DNA of 13,873 nt from Bacteroidota bacterium (GTDB lineage: Bacteria; Bacteroidota; Bacteroidia; Chitinophagales; Saprospiraceae), in NCBI GenBank assembly GCA_008501835.1, contig QQUB01000615.1:1-13873 (forward strand), in the 5' to 3' direction. Below are positions 1 to 6,382 of this stretch, piece by piece. A model generated the notes under the pieces. The model ran no database searches and was not told the DNA's origin. It saw only the letters and a program-made list of their open reading frames with translations. The stretch's first letter is position 1. Every line of letters starts with the position of its first letter. The translations under genes and the position numbers were made by a program.

Positions 1-152
1 GGATATTTGGCAATGGATTTTTCTGCTATCTGCTCCTCTTCACCGGCAACAAAACGGTTGTACAGAGCCATTTTTATTCCATTTCTGGCAAAATTTCGTG
101 CGAGACTTGCACCCATTACTCCAAGTCCGATAAGGCCAAGTTGTTTTTTCAT
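1..152 (-). CDS. gnd: 6-phosphogluconate dehydrogenase, N-terminal part (cut by window edge)
   Basis: Only the first 50 codons lie inside the window; the gene continues past the left edge. The minus-strand translation begins MKKQLGLIGLGVMGASLARN and continues with NFARNGIKMALYNR. The GLGVMG segment at about residues 9-14 is the dinucleotide-binding loop of the 6-phosphogluconate / beta-hydroxyacid dehydrogenase superfamily, and the following ARN...G...YNR pattern is typical of Gnd, which oxidatively decarboxylates 6-phosphogluconate to ribulose 5-phosphate with NADP+ or NAD+ in the cytoplasm. The ATG at 150-152 is the natural start because the nucleotide-binding strand begins at once. Gluconokinase, which makes this enzyme's substrate, lies nearby on the other strand, which supports Gnd over other superfamily members. 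The catalytic region is not visible, so the assignment rests on the N-terminus and context. Confidence 0.85.
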   Translation of the reverse strand, partial: MKKQLGLIGLGVMGASLARNFARNGIKMALYNRFVAGEEEQIAEKSIAKY

Positions 153-284
153 TTTTTGATGTTTAAGCCCATGTAGAAATTTTGGTCAGGAAGGCTAAAG
201 ATAAAATTTCCGATCGAGAATAGGTGGTTGAAAACAAGACCTTTTTATCAGGGCAGAAGCTTTTGGTGTTGTTTGGTTTTGATT

Positions 285-304
285 TAAAAAAGGCCTGAAG
301 GCCT
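285..304 (-). terminator. Terminator-like hairpin in the gnd leader region (minus strand)
   Basis: Read on the minus strand, 304 to 291 gives AGGCC-TTCA-GGCCT, a 5-bp GC-rich stem with a four-base loop, followed by a run of six T (291-286). This is the form of a small intrinsic terminator. On the plus strand no T-run follows it, so it is directional. It lies about 135 nt upstream of the gnd start and within the divergent gnd/bglX spacer. No gene on the minus strand ends here, so it may be an attenuator in the gnd leader, a barrier to antisense transcription, or a chance structure. Confidence 0.35.
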
Positions 305-379
305 GGGGAGCATAATTGTTTAAAGCCCTGCCCTAAAGGACAGTGCAATTGAAAAACGCTGACATGCCTTTGTTGTCAA

Positions 380-387
380 TACCTTTG
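380..387 (+). promoter_or_regulatory. Candidate -7 promoter element for bglX-gntK
   Basis: TACCTTTG is an exact match to the Bacteroidota -7 consensus TAnnTTTG and sits 52 nt before the preferred bglX start codon. No TTTG or TTG is seen at the usual distance upstream (the nearest TTG is at 349-351, too far), so only half of the promoter is supported. Confidence 0.35.
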
Positions 388-439
388 GATTTCGTATTTT
401 GAGGGCTTTTGCAAATTGAGTACCGACCACATTTACATT

Positions 440-2692
440 ATGAAAAATCAAAATCGAATATTATTTCATTTACTCTTGATCACACTTTTGTTGCCATGCA
501 CTCTAATGGCACAACAAGAAGATCCCATTGAAAAGAAGATAAAGGTCATTATGGCAGATATGACCCTGGAGGAAAAAATTGGTCAAACCGCTATGCGAGG
601 CACTTCCAGCAGGGTGAAAGGAGCACTGCCTGAAGCCTTGAAACAATCCGTCCGCGAGGGTAGGGCAGGAGCATTTCTCAATGTGATGAATACGGATTAT
701 GTGGATGAATTGCAGCGAATTGCTGTGGAGGAGAGTGCTAGCGGAATTCCGTTGATCTTCGCCAGGGATATCATCCATGGTTTCAAGACAATTTTCCCCA
801 TTCCGATTGGGATAAGCGCCACCTGGGATGAAGAAATTGCCAGAACCGCGGCCCGGATTTCTGCCATAGAAGGAACTTCTGTAGGTATCAGGTGGACTTT
901 TGCTCCAATGCTTGATATTGCCAGGGATAGCCGCTGGGGAAGAATTGCCGAATCGGTTGGAGAAGACCCATATCTCGGCAGTTTGATGGCCAGGGGGTAT
1001 GTGGAAGGATTCCAGGGGAATGATTTGACTGATCCTACAAGTATGGCGGCTTGTGCCAAACATTTTATTGGGTATGGAGCAGCTGAAGGAGGAAGAGATT
1101 ATAATACGGTGGTTATTCATGAGCCGCTGTTGCGCAATGTTTACCTGCCACCATTTACTGCCGCCGTGGATGCGGGAGCGCTTACGTTTATGTCAGCGTT
1201 TAATGAAGTGAATGGAATGCCTGCAACCGGAAATCAATTCTTATTAAAACAGGTCTTAAGGGATGAACTTGCCTTTAACGGATTTGTGGTAAGTGATTGG
1301 AATTCTGTGATAGAAATGGTCTCCCATGGTGTTGCGAGAGATAAAAAACAAGCTGCCGAACTGGCAGCCAAAGCAGGCCTTGATATGGAAATGACGAGCC
1401 AGGCTTATGAAAAGAACCTCAAAGCATTGGTTGAAGAAGGCAAGGTTTCGATGGAGCAACTGGATTTTTTGGTGGCTAATATTTTACGGGTCAAATTAAA
1501 AATGGGCTTGTTTGATAATCCCTACAGAGATAAGGACCGGAGTGCAAAGTTTTATCAAAAAGAACATCTGGAAGCTTCTAAAGATGCTGCAGTGAAAAGC
1601 ATGGTTCTGTTGAAAAATGAAGAGGAAGTCTTACCGGTTGCTTCCGGCAAAAAGGTGGCTTTGATCGGACCATTGTCGGATGCGCCTCATGAGCAATTGG
1701 GGACCTGGACCTTTGATGGAGAAAAAGACAAAAGTGTAACGCCTTTGCAAGCTTTTAAAAACGCTGTCTATTTCGCCGGACATTCTAATGGTATGGCCTA
1801 TAGTCGCGACACTTCCGAGAGCATGTATGAGGAAGCTTTGGCATTAGCTAATTCCGCTGATGTCATCCTCTTTTTTGGAGGAGAAGAGGCCATTCTTTCC
1901 GGAGAAGCCCACAGCCGGGCCAATATTGACCTGCCGGGTAAACAGGAGAAACTGATTAAAAAACTGGCTGCTACTGGAAAGCCAATTGTTTTGGTTATTA
2001 TGGCAGGAAGACCCATCACCATTACCAATATTATAGACGAAGTAGATGCGGTATTGATGGCCTGGCACCCCGGCACCATGGGTGGCCCTGCGCTTTATGA
2101 AGTTCTGACAGGCGTACAGGAACCCGGTGGAAGATTACCGGTTACCTGGCCCAAAACTGCTGGCCAAATGCCCTTGTATTACAATCATAAAAATACCGGC
2201 CGGCCCGCGGACAGTTCCAGTTTTGTACACATAAATGACATTCCGGTCGGAGCCTGGCAAAGCTCCCTGGGCAATGAATCCCATTATATCGATGCAGGAT
2301 TTACACCTCATTTTCCTTTTGGTTATGGATTGACCTATTCAGATTTCAGGTATACTAATATCAATTCATCTTCCCCGACTATGACTGTGGAAGAGACCTT
2401 GGAAGTTTCAGTGGAAGTTACCAATACAGGCGATCGTCAATCTTCAGAAGTAGTGCAGTTGTACATCCGGGACCTGGTGGGTACCCTGACACGACCTGTT
2501 CGGGAGTTAAAGGATTTTAAGCGGGTTGACCTGGAAGCCGGTGAAACTAAAACCGTGAGTTTCCAAATAACAAAGCAAGACCTGGCTTATGTGAATCATA
2601 CCATGAAAACAGTTGTGGAACCCGGTGATTTTGAGGTATGGGTCGGACCTAATGCCATGGAAGGTTTAAAAGTTGCATTTGAACTGAAATAA
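440..2692 (+). CDS. bglX: Secreted GH3 beta-glucosidase (BglX-type)
   Basis: Glycoside hydrolase family 3 enzyme, probably exo-acting on beta-glucosides in the periplasm or outside the cell. The 750-residue product opens with a clear signal peptide (basic MKNQNR, Leu-rich core, cleavage likely after LMA at about residue 25). The N-terminal GH3 barrel spans about 40-365 and includes the KHFIGYGA signature. Asp286 in VSDWNS is the expected nucleophile. The C-terminal GH3 domain spans about 395-620, with Glu489 in LSGEAHSR as the likely acid/base, and a fibronectin III-like domain covers about 655-740. The order and length match BglX. The reading frame extends upstream to a TTG at 416, but the ATG at 440 puts the signal peptide at the N-terminus and is preferred. 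Gluconokinase follows after 7 nt, so the two are probably cotranscribed. Substrate linkage cannot be read from the sequence; a related xylosidase activity is possible. Confidence 0.92.
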   Translation: MKNQNRILFHLLLITLLLPCTLMAQQEDPIEKKIKVIMADMTLEEKIGQTAMRGTSSRVKGALPEALKQSVREGRAGAFLNVMNTDYVDELQRIAVEESASGIPLIFARDIIHGFKTIFPIPIGISATWDEEIARTAARISAIEGTSVGIRWTFAPMLDIARDSRWGRIAESVGEDPYLGSLMARGYVEGFQGNDLTDPTSMAACAKHFIGYGAAEGGRDYNTVVIHEPLLRNVYLPPFTAAVDAGALTFMSAFNEVNGMPATGNQFLLKQVLRDELAFNGFVVSDWNSVIEMVSHGVARDKKQAAELAAKAGLDMEMTSQAYEKNLKALVEEGKVSMEQLDFLVANILRVKLKMGLFDNPYRDKDRSAKFYQKEHLEASKDAAVKSMVLLKNEEEVLPVASGKKVALIGPLSDAPHEQLGTWTFDGEKDKSVTPLQAFKNAVYFAGHSNGMAYSRDTSESMYEEALALANSADVILFFGGEEAILSGEAHSRANIDLPGKQEKLIKKLAATGKPIVLVIMAGRPITITNIIDEVDAVLMAWHPGTMGGPALYEVLTGVQEPGGRLPVTWPKTAGQMPLYYNHKNTGRPADSSSFVHINDIPVGAWQSSLGNESHYIDAGFTPHFPFGYGLTYSDFRYTNINSSSPTMTVEETLEVSVEVTNTGDRQSSEVVQLYIRDLVGTLTRPVRELKDFKRVDLEAGETKTVSFQITKQDLAYVNHTMKTVVEPGDFEVWVGPNAMEGLKVAFELK

Positions 2693-2699
2693 ACAAAAA

Positions 2700-3182
2700 A
2701 TGATTGTTATTGTATTTGGTGTGAGCGGGTCAGGAAAAACTACGATTGGACAATTGTTGGCAGAATCATTAAATCTGCATTTTTATGACGCTGATGATTT
2801 TCATCCGGAAGCCAATGTTCAAAAAATGGCCTCTGGTAATCCTCTGAATGATAAAGACAGAAACCCCTGGCTGGAAACGCTTGCCGAAGCCATGAAGGAA
2901 TGGGAAAAGGCTGGTGGAGCGGTGCTTGCCTGTTCAGCCTTAAAGGAATCGTATAGACAAATGTTGGAAACGGGAAGTGATGATGTAAAATGGGTTTATT
3001 TATTGGGCAGCTTTGACCAGATTAAACAACGCATGGAAGCCCGTCAGGGGCATTATATGAAGGCCGATATGTTACGATCTCAGTTTGAAGCCCTGGAAGA
3101 ACCTGCTTATGGTATCCATGTGGATATTTCCCTGAAGCCGGAGGAAATGATCCAGGTTATTTCAACACGACTGAAGGAATAG
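2700..3182 (+). CDS. gntK: Gluconokinase
   Basis: Phosphorylates D-gluconate with ATP to 6-phosphogluconate in the cytoplasm, feeding the pentose phosphate or Entner-Doudoroff routes. The 160-residue length is normal for the family. The P-loop is GVSGSGKT at residues 7-14. It is followed by family hallmarks: DADDFHP (30-36), the KMASGNPLNDKDRNPW segment (42-57), CSALKESYR (78-86) and the late HYMKADMLRSQFEALEEP block (118-134), where other gluconokinases bind substrate. The start lies 7 nt after the bglX stop with an A-rich leader and no strong Shine-Dalgarno sequence, as is usual in Bacteroidota, so expression probably depends on the bglX transcript. Its product is the substrate of the divergently encoded Gnd. 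Shikimate kinase is the nearest alternative, but these motifs are specific to gluconokinase. Confidence 0.95.
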   Translation: MIVIVFGVSGSGKTTIGQLLAESLNLHFYDADDFHPEANVQKMASGNPLNDKDRNPWLETLAEAMKEWEKAGGAVLACSALKESYRQMLETGSDDVKWVYLLGSFDQIKQRMEARQGHYMKADMLRSQFEALEEPAYGIHVDISLKPEEMIQVISTRLKE

Positions 3183-3238
3183 GACTAAATGTGCTGGATC
3201 TTGATTAATTTTGTGTTGGAGGATTTAGGTTTTTTAAC

Positions 3239-3275
3239 CGCGAAGAACGCTAAGAAGCGCAAGGGACGCGACGAA
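3239..3275. repeat. Degenerate 9-10 bp CGC-type tandem repeat
   Basis: Four consecutive units, CGCGAAGAA, CGCTAAGAA, GCGCAAGGGA and CGCGACGAA, follow one another without gaps. It lies just after gntK in otherwise AT-rich spacer DNA, so its GC content stands out. It resembles dispersed CGCAAAG-type intergenic repeats I recall from environmental Bacteroidota genomes; that comparison is from memory. No coding role is apparent. Confidence 0.6.
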
Positions 3276-3311
3276 ATTATTCTTGTTGCCTGATTTAATC
3301 AAGCCTGTTCT

Positions 3312-3370
3312 GAAACCCTTGAAACAATGTGAAACCACTTGAAACAAAATCAAACGATTTTAAACAAATT
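3312..3370. repeat. Phased AAAC repeat with 10-bp period
   Basis: Six units follow one another: GAAACCCTT (9 bp), then GAAACAATGT, GAAACCACTT, GAAACAAAAT, CAAACGATTT and TAAACAAATT, each 10 bp. Only the AAAC core and T-rich unit ends are kept. The spacing is close to one helical turn, so short A-tracts fall on the same face of the helix and the DNA may be bent. It ends 37 nt before the start codon of the downstream methyltransferase. The rest of the 3183-3407 spacer holds the CGC repeat and no gene. Confidence 0.6.
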
Positions 3371-3391
3371 TCAATATCATTTTTGATCTTG

Positions 3392-3403
3392 AATTTATAA
3401 ATT
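3392..3403. promoter_or_regulatory. 12-bp AT palindrome just before a start codon
   Basis: AATTTATAAATT is a perfect palindrome ending 4 nt before the ATG at 3408. It is made only of A and T, so chance is a real possibility. It could be an operator half-site pair or part of a start-proximal promoter. Confidence 0.25.
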
Positions 3404-3407
3404 ACCA

Positions 3408-4568
3408 ATGCAACAATTCCTGACCTTTCTCAAAAGCAGCCTGGATAAGCAGACTTTCGTTAAGTTGACACTCGCCAACAAACGGGACAAGTCCGGTGAA
3501 TTGAGAACGGTAATAATCAGGCCAATAAAAACAAAAAGAGGAGATCAGTTGTCCTTTGTTTTGCGCTACCCAACAAAGGATATCACCAAGAATTATGGGT
3601 ATTCGGAATCGCTGGAAAAAGTGGAATCATTGTTGCAAGAGGACTTCCTTCAGGCAGTGGCCTATACGCTGGAAGAAGACTGGCACTTGTCCATCAATGC
3701 GAAAAACAGATCCAAGATCACCAAAAAGCCGCCATCAGAAAATGTTAAGCCTTCCATGAGCCATGACAGAAAAAAGAACCGGCTTATTGAAGCGAAAGAC
3801 AATGTTTATTTAACCGAGTTAGGCATTACAACGGCGGAAGGCAAAGTCAAAAAAAACAAACAGGACAAATACCGCCAGATCAACAAATATGTCGAGATCA
3901 TCGACGGGGTATTAAAGTCCGTGCCGCTTGGAGAATCATATAATGTTGTTGACATGGGAGCCGGCAAAGGTTACCTGACTTTTGGCCTGTATGATTACCT
4001 GCACCATGTAGCAGAGCAAAACCCAAATGTGATCGGGGTAGAACTGCGGGAAGAACTGGTCGATGCCTGCAACGAAATTGCCGATAAATCTGAGTTTTCA
4101 AAGCTCAGGTTTGAACAGGGCACCATCAAGGATGCTCAATTACCGGATATCGATGTGCTCATTGCTTTGCATGCTTGTGATACCGCAACAGACGATGCAA
4201 TTTATAGGGGCATTCAGTCTGGATCACAGGTGATAGTCTGTGCTCCCTGTTGTCACAAACAGATCCGTAAGCAGATGGACCCTACCGATGATCTGGACCA
4301 GATCACCCGTTTTGGAATCCTGAAGGAGCGACAGGCAGAGATCGTTACGGATACCATCAGGGCACTCCTTCTGGAAGCTTATGGGTACAAAACCAAGGTT
4401 TTTGAATTCATTGCAACGGAACATACGCCCAAAAATATTCTGATTGTTGGTACAAAACAAAAAGACCTGTCTAAGCCAGATCCTGAAGTGCTTCAAAAGA
4501 TCGACAATATTAAGGCCACTTATGGGATTGAATTCCATTATCTCGAGCGGTTATTACAACAGGGTTGA
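3408..4568 (+). CDS. SAM-dependent methyltransferase, Methyltransf_32-like
   Basis: Class I methyltransferase of 386 residues; the target is not known to me. Residues 1 to about 130 form a basic, Lys/Arg-rich N-terminal region without a motif I recognise, followed by a Ser/Lys-rich linker. The Rossmann fold begins near 150. Motif I is DMGAGKGYLTF (182-192), and GVELREELV provides the acidic residue after strand 2. ALHACDTATDDA (253-264) and the cysteine-rich CAPCCHKQIR (278-287) are hallmarks of the family I know as Methyltransf_32 (PF13679), which also includes eukaryotic METTL25-like proteins. The basic N-terminus hints at an RNA or ribosomal substrate, but that is inference. It stands alone on its strand after a repeat-rich spacer and meets the next gene convergently with 3 nt between stops. 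Confidence 0.82.
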   Translation: MQQFLTFLKSSLDKQTFVKLTLANKRDKSGELRTVIIRPIKTKRGDQLSFVLRYPTKDITKNYGYSESLEKVESLLQEDFLQAVAYTLEEDWHLSINAKNRSKITKKPPSENVKPSMSHDRKKNRLIEAKDNVYLTELGITTAEGKVKKNKQDKYRQINKYVEIIDGVLKSVPLGESYNVVDMGAGKGYLTFGLYDYLHHVAEQNPNVIGVELREELVDACNEIADKSEFSKLRFEQGTIKDAQLPDIDVLIALHACDTATDDAIYRGIQSGSQVIVCAPCCHKQIRKQMDPTDDLDQITRFGILKERQAEIVTDTIRALLLEAYGYKTKVFEFIATEHTPKNILIVGTKQKDLSKPDPEVLQKIDNIKATYGIEFHYLERLLQQG

Positions 4569-4571
4569 CCC

Positions 4572-5366
4572 CTACTCCTCCCACACAACATCCGTCAGCC
4601 AGGTAACCGCATCTTTAAGGTAATCCACATAATTGCAAGGCTCATAATGGCCAAGGCCTTCTGCAACTACAAAGGTTACATCGCTGCCCGCATCAACAGT
4701 CTGGTTCACCCATTCTTCGGTTTGTGCAATTGGGAAAAGGGTATCATCTTCCCCGTGAATGCAATACATTGGAATAGGCATGACTCTGACATATCCATCC
4801 GGGTGAAGAGTAGTGTAAGAAGATGCCATTGGGATGGCAGCTTTTATCAATTCCGGTTGAGTCTCTCCAAAGAACCAACTGCCATTGCCGCCATTACTGT
4901 AGCCTGTAGCGACAACTTTGTCGGGGTCGATCGGCCAGATGGATCTGGCAAGTAATAACAGGTTCACTACCATTTCTTGGTTATCAAAGGTGTTCCAAGT
5001 TTCACTCCCCCCATTTGGGCTGAGTATAAAAGCATCAATATCTTCAAAACCAGGTTCAACATAACAATCCGTCGTTTTATGAGGGTCAGCACTTCCCCCG
5101 GAGGCACCATGTAGGTGAAGAATCAGCGGGTAAGTTTGTCCTTCGGCAACATCAGGGGCTATAACTCTGAATTCCCAAATGATAGAATTGAGAAACTCAA
5201 AGGTCTCGTCATGTATGCCCGGAGAAATATCAATATCGGCAAAATCTTCCTGAACATCAGCATAGGTTCGGTAGATCAATGGTTGTGGTTCTTCTTTTTT
5301 ACAATTGGAAAAACATAGCAGGATTACTGCCAAAGCAGAAAAGAGTAAGTAAGGTGTTCTGGTCAT
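4572..5366 (-). CDS. Lipoprotein alpha/beta hydrolase (esterase-like)
   Basis: Probable envelope-anchored serine hydrolase of 264 residues. The N-terminus has a hydrophobic segment ending in CFSNC, with Cys22 as the lipid-bearing residue, followed by KKEE. The fold is alpha/beta hydrolase: LILHLHGASGG (81-91) gives the oxyanion region, GYSNGG (155-160) holds the nucleophile Ser157, GEDDTLFP (205-212) offers Asp208, and GLGHYEP (237-243) carries His240, so the triad is complete and in order. The layout resembles poly(3-hydroxybutyrate) depolymerase/LpqC-like and feruloyl-esterase-like enzymes, and dienelactone hydrolases are also similar; the substrate is open. Its stop lies 3 nt from that of the convergent methyltransferase, leaving no room for a separate terminator, so the two transcripts probably overlap at their 3' ends. 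Confidence 0.82.
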   Translation of the reverse strand: MTRTPYLLFSALAVILLCFSNCKKEEPQPLIYRTYADVQEDFADIDISPGIHDETFEFLNSIIWEFRVIAPDVAEGQTYPLILHLHGASGGSADPHKTTDCYVEPGFEDIDAFILSPNGGSETWNTFDNQEMVVNLLLLARSIWPIDPDKVVATGYSNGGNGSWFFGETQPELIKAAIPMASSYTTLHPDGYVRVMPIPMYCIHGEDDTLFPIAQTEEWVNQTVDAGSDVTFVVAEGLGHYEPCNYVDYLKDAVTWLTDVVWEE

Positions 5367-5683
5367 GTCGTCGGGTATTTATTGGTTAATCAAACAACCG
5401 AAACTGTTGAAATCGGGTGGTTTGTACCAAGCGGAATTCGTTCCGGTCTTTATAAAGATAGCTAATAATACTTTAAAGGGTTTTTATTTGAGTCGATTAT
5501 TCTTGATTCGACGTTATCGGGACAGTTTTATTGTTCGTTCAAGATTCAATAGTTTTCTTTTTTTCCTGAATCGCGGGGACTATACATACATTGATCTAAC
5601 GCTGGTTTAAAAACAATTGCTGCCACTTTGTGTTTTAATGCTACCAAAGCAATTCAAACTTTAAACACAATATTACTTTTCCA
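5367..5683. other. Gene-free divergent spacer
   Basis: This 317-nt AT-rich stretch separates the hydrolase lipoprotein and the SDR operon, and should contain both promoters. TTGTGTTT at 5628-5635 and AAACACAA at 5663-5670 form an 8-bp inverted repeat 27 nt apart, ending 13 nt before the SDR start; it could be an operator or a leader hairpin. A second small inverted repeat, GTCGA...TCGAC, lies near 5493-5513. An open frame at 5365-5610 on the plus strand has no recognisable features and overlaps the divergent start, so I do not call it. Confidence 0.45.
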
Positions 5684-6379
5684 ATGAAGAATTTTCTGAT
5701 CATTGGTGCCTCTTCCGGCATCGGTAAGCAGCTGGCGATCCAGCTCGCTGAAAAAGGGCAAAATGTTTATGGAACTTACCATGAAACGCCTGTGGACCAA
5801 AGCAATTCAACCATTAATTATTATCCGCTGAATGTACTGGATGAAGCGCCTGACCTCAGTTTTTTACCTGATGAAATACATGGATTGGCCTATTGTCCGG
5901 GATCTATAAATCTCAAACCATTCAAAAGGATTAAACCTGCTGCTTTCACGGAAGATTTTAACCTTCAGGTTACCGGCGCGATCAAAGTCTTACAGGCAAT
6001 CCTTCCCCGGTTTAGCAAACAGGGAGCTTCTATTGTATTTTTCTCGACTGTCGCAGTTCAGCAAGGGTTTAATTTCCATTCCCAGGTAGCTACTTCCAAA
6101 GGAGCGATTGAAGGATTGACAAGAGCATTGGCTGCCGAACTGGCCCCAAAAGTCCGGGTGAATTGTATAGCACCATCGCTTACAGACACCCCTTTAGCCG
6201 CTCGTTTACTCAATACGCCTGAAAAGGTAGAAGCCAATGCTCAACGACATCCGCTAAAGAAGGTGGGGACACCAGCGGATATTGCCAACGCTGCGGAGTT
6301 TTTATTGCAGGATAATTCATCATGGATGACAGGTCAGATATTGCATGTCGATGGAGGAATGTCAACCGTAAAAGTGTAA
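5684..6379 (+). CDS. SDR family oxidoreductase lacking the catalytic Tyr
   Basis: Short-chain dehydrogenase/reductase fold, 231 residues. The cofactor loop GASSGIG is at 8-14, and the C-terminal part has the classical RVNCIAPSLTDTP (158-170) and HVDGGM (221-226) segments, so fold and cofactor site look intact. The active site is odd: Ser121 (FFSTVA) and Lys139 are present, but the YxxxK tyrosine position is Val135 (QVATSKGA), and the usual NNAG motif reads YCPG. This may be an altered catalyst or a binding protein; I believe related proteins share this change, but that is from memory. The next gene starts 3 nt after the stop, so translation is probably coupled. Together with the DUF2867-like protein and lipocalin downstream, it resembles a gene set often found near photolyases. 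The substrate is unknown. Confidence 0.85.
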   Translation: MKNFLIIGASSGIGKQLAIQLAEKGQNVYGTYHETPVDQSNSTINYYPLNVLDEAPDLSFLPDEIHGLAYCPGSINLKPFKRIKPAAFTEDFNLQVTGAIKVLQAILPRFSKQGASIVFFSTVAVQQGFNFHSQVATSKGAIEGLTRALAAELAPKVRVNCIAPSLTDTPLAARLLNTPEKVEANAQRHPLKKVGTPADIANAAEFLLQDNSSWMTGQILHVDGGMSTVKV

Positions 6380-6382
6380 ATC

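Larger units (their letters stand above)
153..439. other. Divergent intergenic region between gnd and bglX
   Basis: This 287-nt spacer should hold the promoters of both divergent genes. It contains the minus-strand hairpin at 285-304. Two flanking arms can also pair: 250-263 and 322-334 match over 7 bp (250-256 with 328-334) and 5 bp (259-263 with 322-326), separated by a small internal loop, and they enclose the hairpin. For gnd, TATCTTTA on the minus strand (203 to 196) is one base from the Bacteroidota -7 element TAnnTTTG. I see no convincing small gene; the open frame at 163-348 on the minus strand looks like chance. Confidence 0.5.

Noticed and set aside
416..439. Upstream TTG start that would lengthen the beta-glucosidase by eight residues
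   Set aside because: The ATG at 440 begins a normal signal peptide directly; the added residues would sit before it without benefit.
503..1120. 205-residue open frame antisense to the beta-glucosidase
   Set aside because: It lies wholly within a clear GH3 gene and its translation shows no domain or signal.
3183..3407. Insertion-sequence remnant between gntK and the methyltransferase
   Set aside because: There are short-period repeats but no terminal inverted repeats, target duplication or transposase fragment.
5365..5610. 81-residue open frame in the divergent spacer
   Set aside because: No recognisable motif, biased composition of AT-rich DNA, and it overlaps the start of the divergent hydrolase gene.
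5628..5670. Riboswitch in the SDR leader
   Set aside because: Only one 8-bp inverted repeat with a long AT-rich loop is seen; nothing matches a known riboswitch core.
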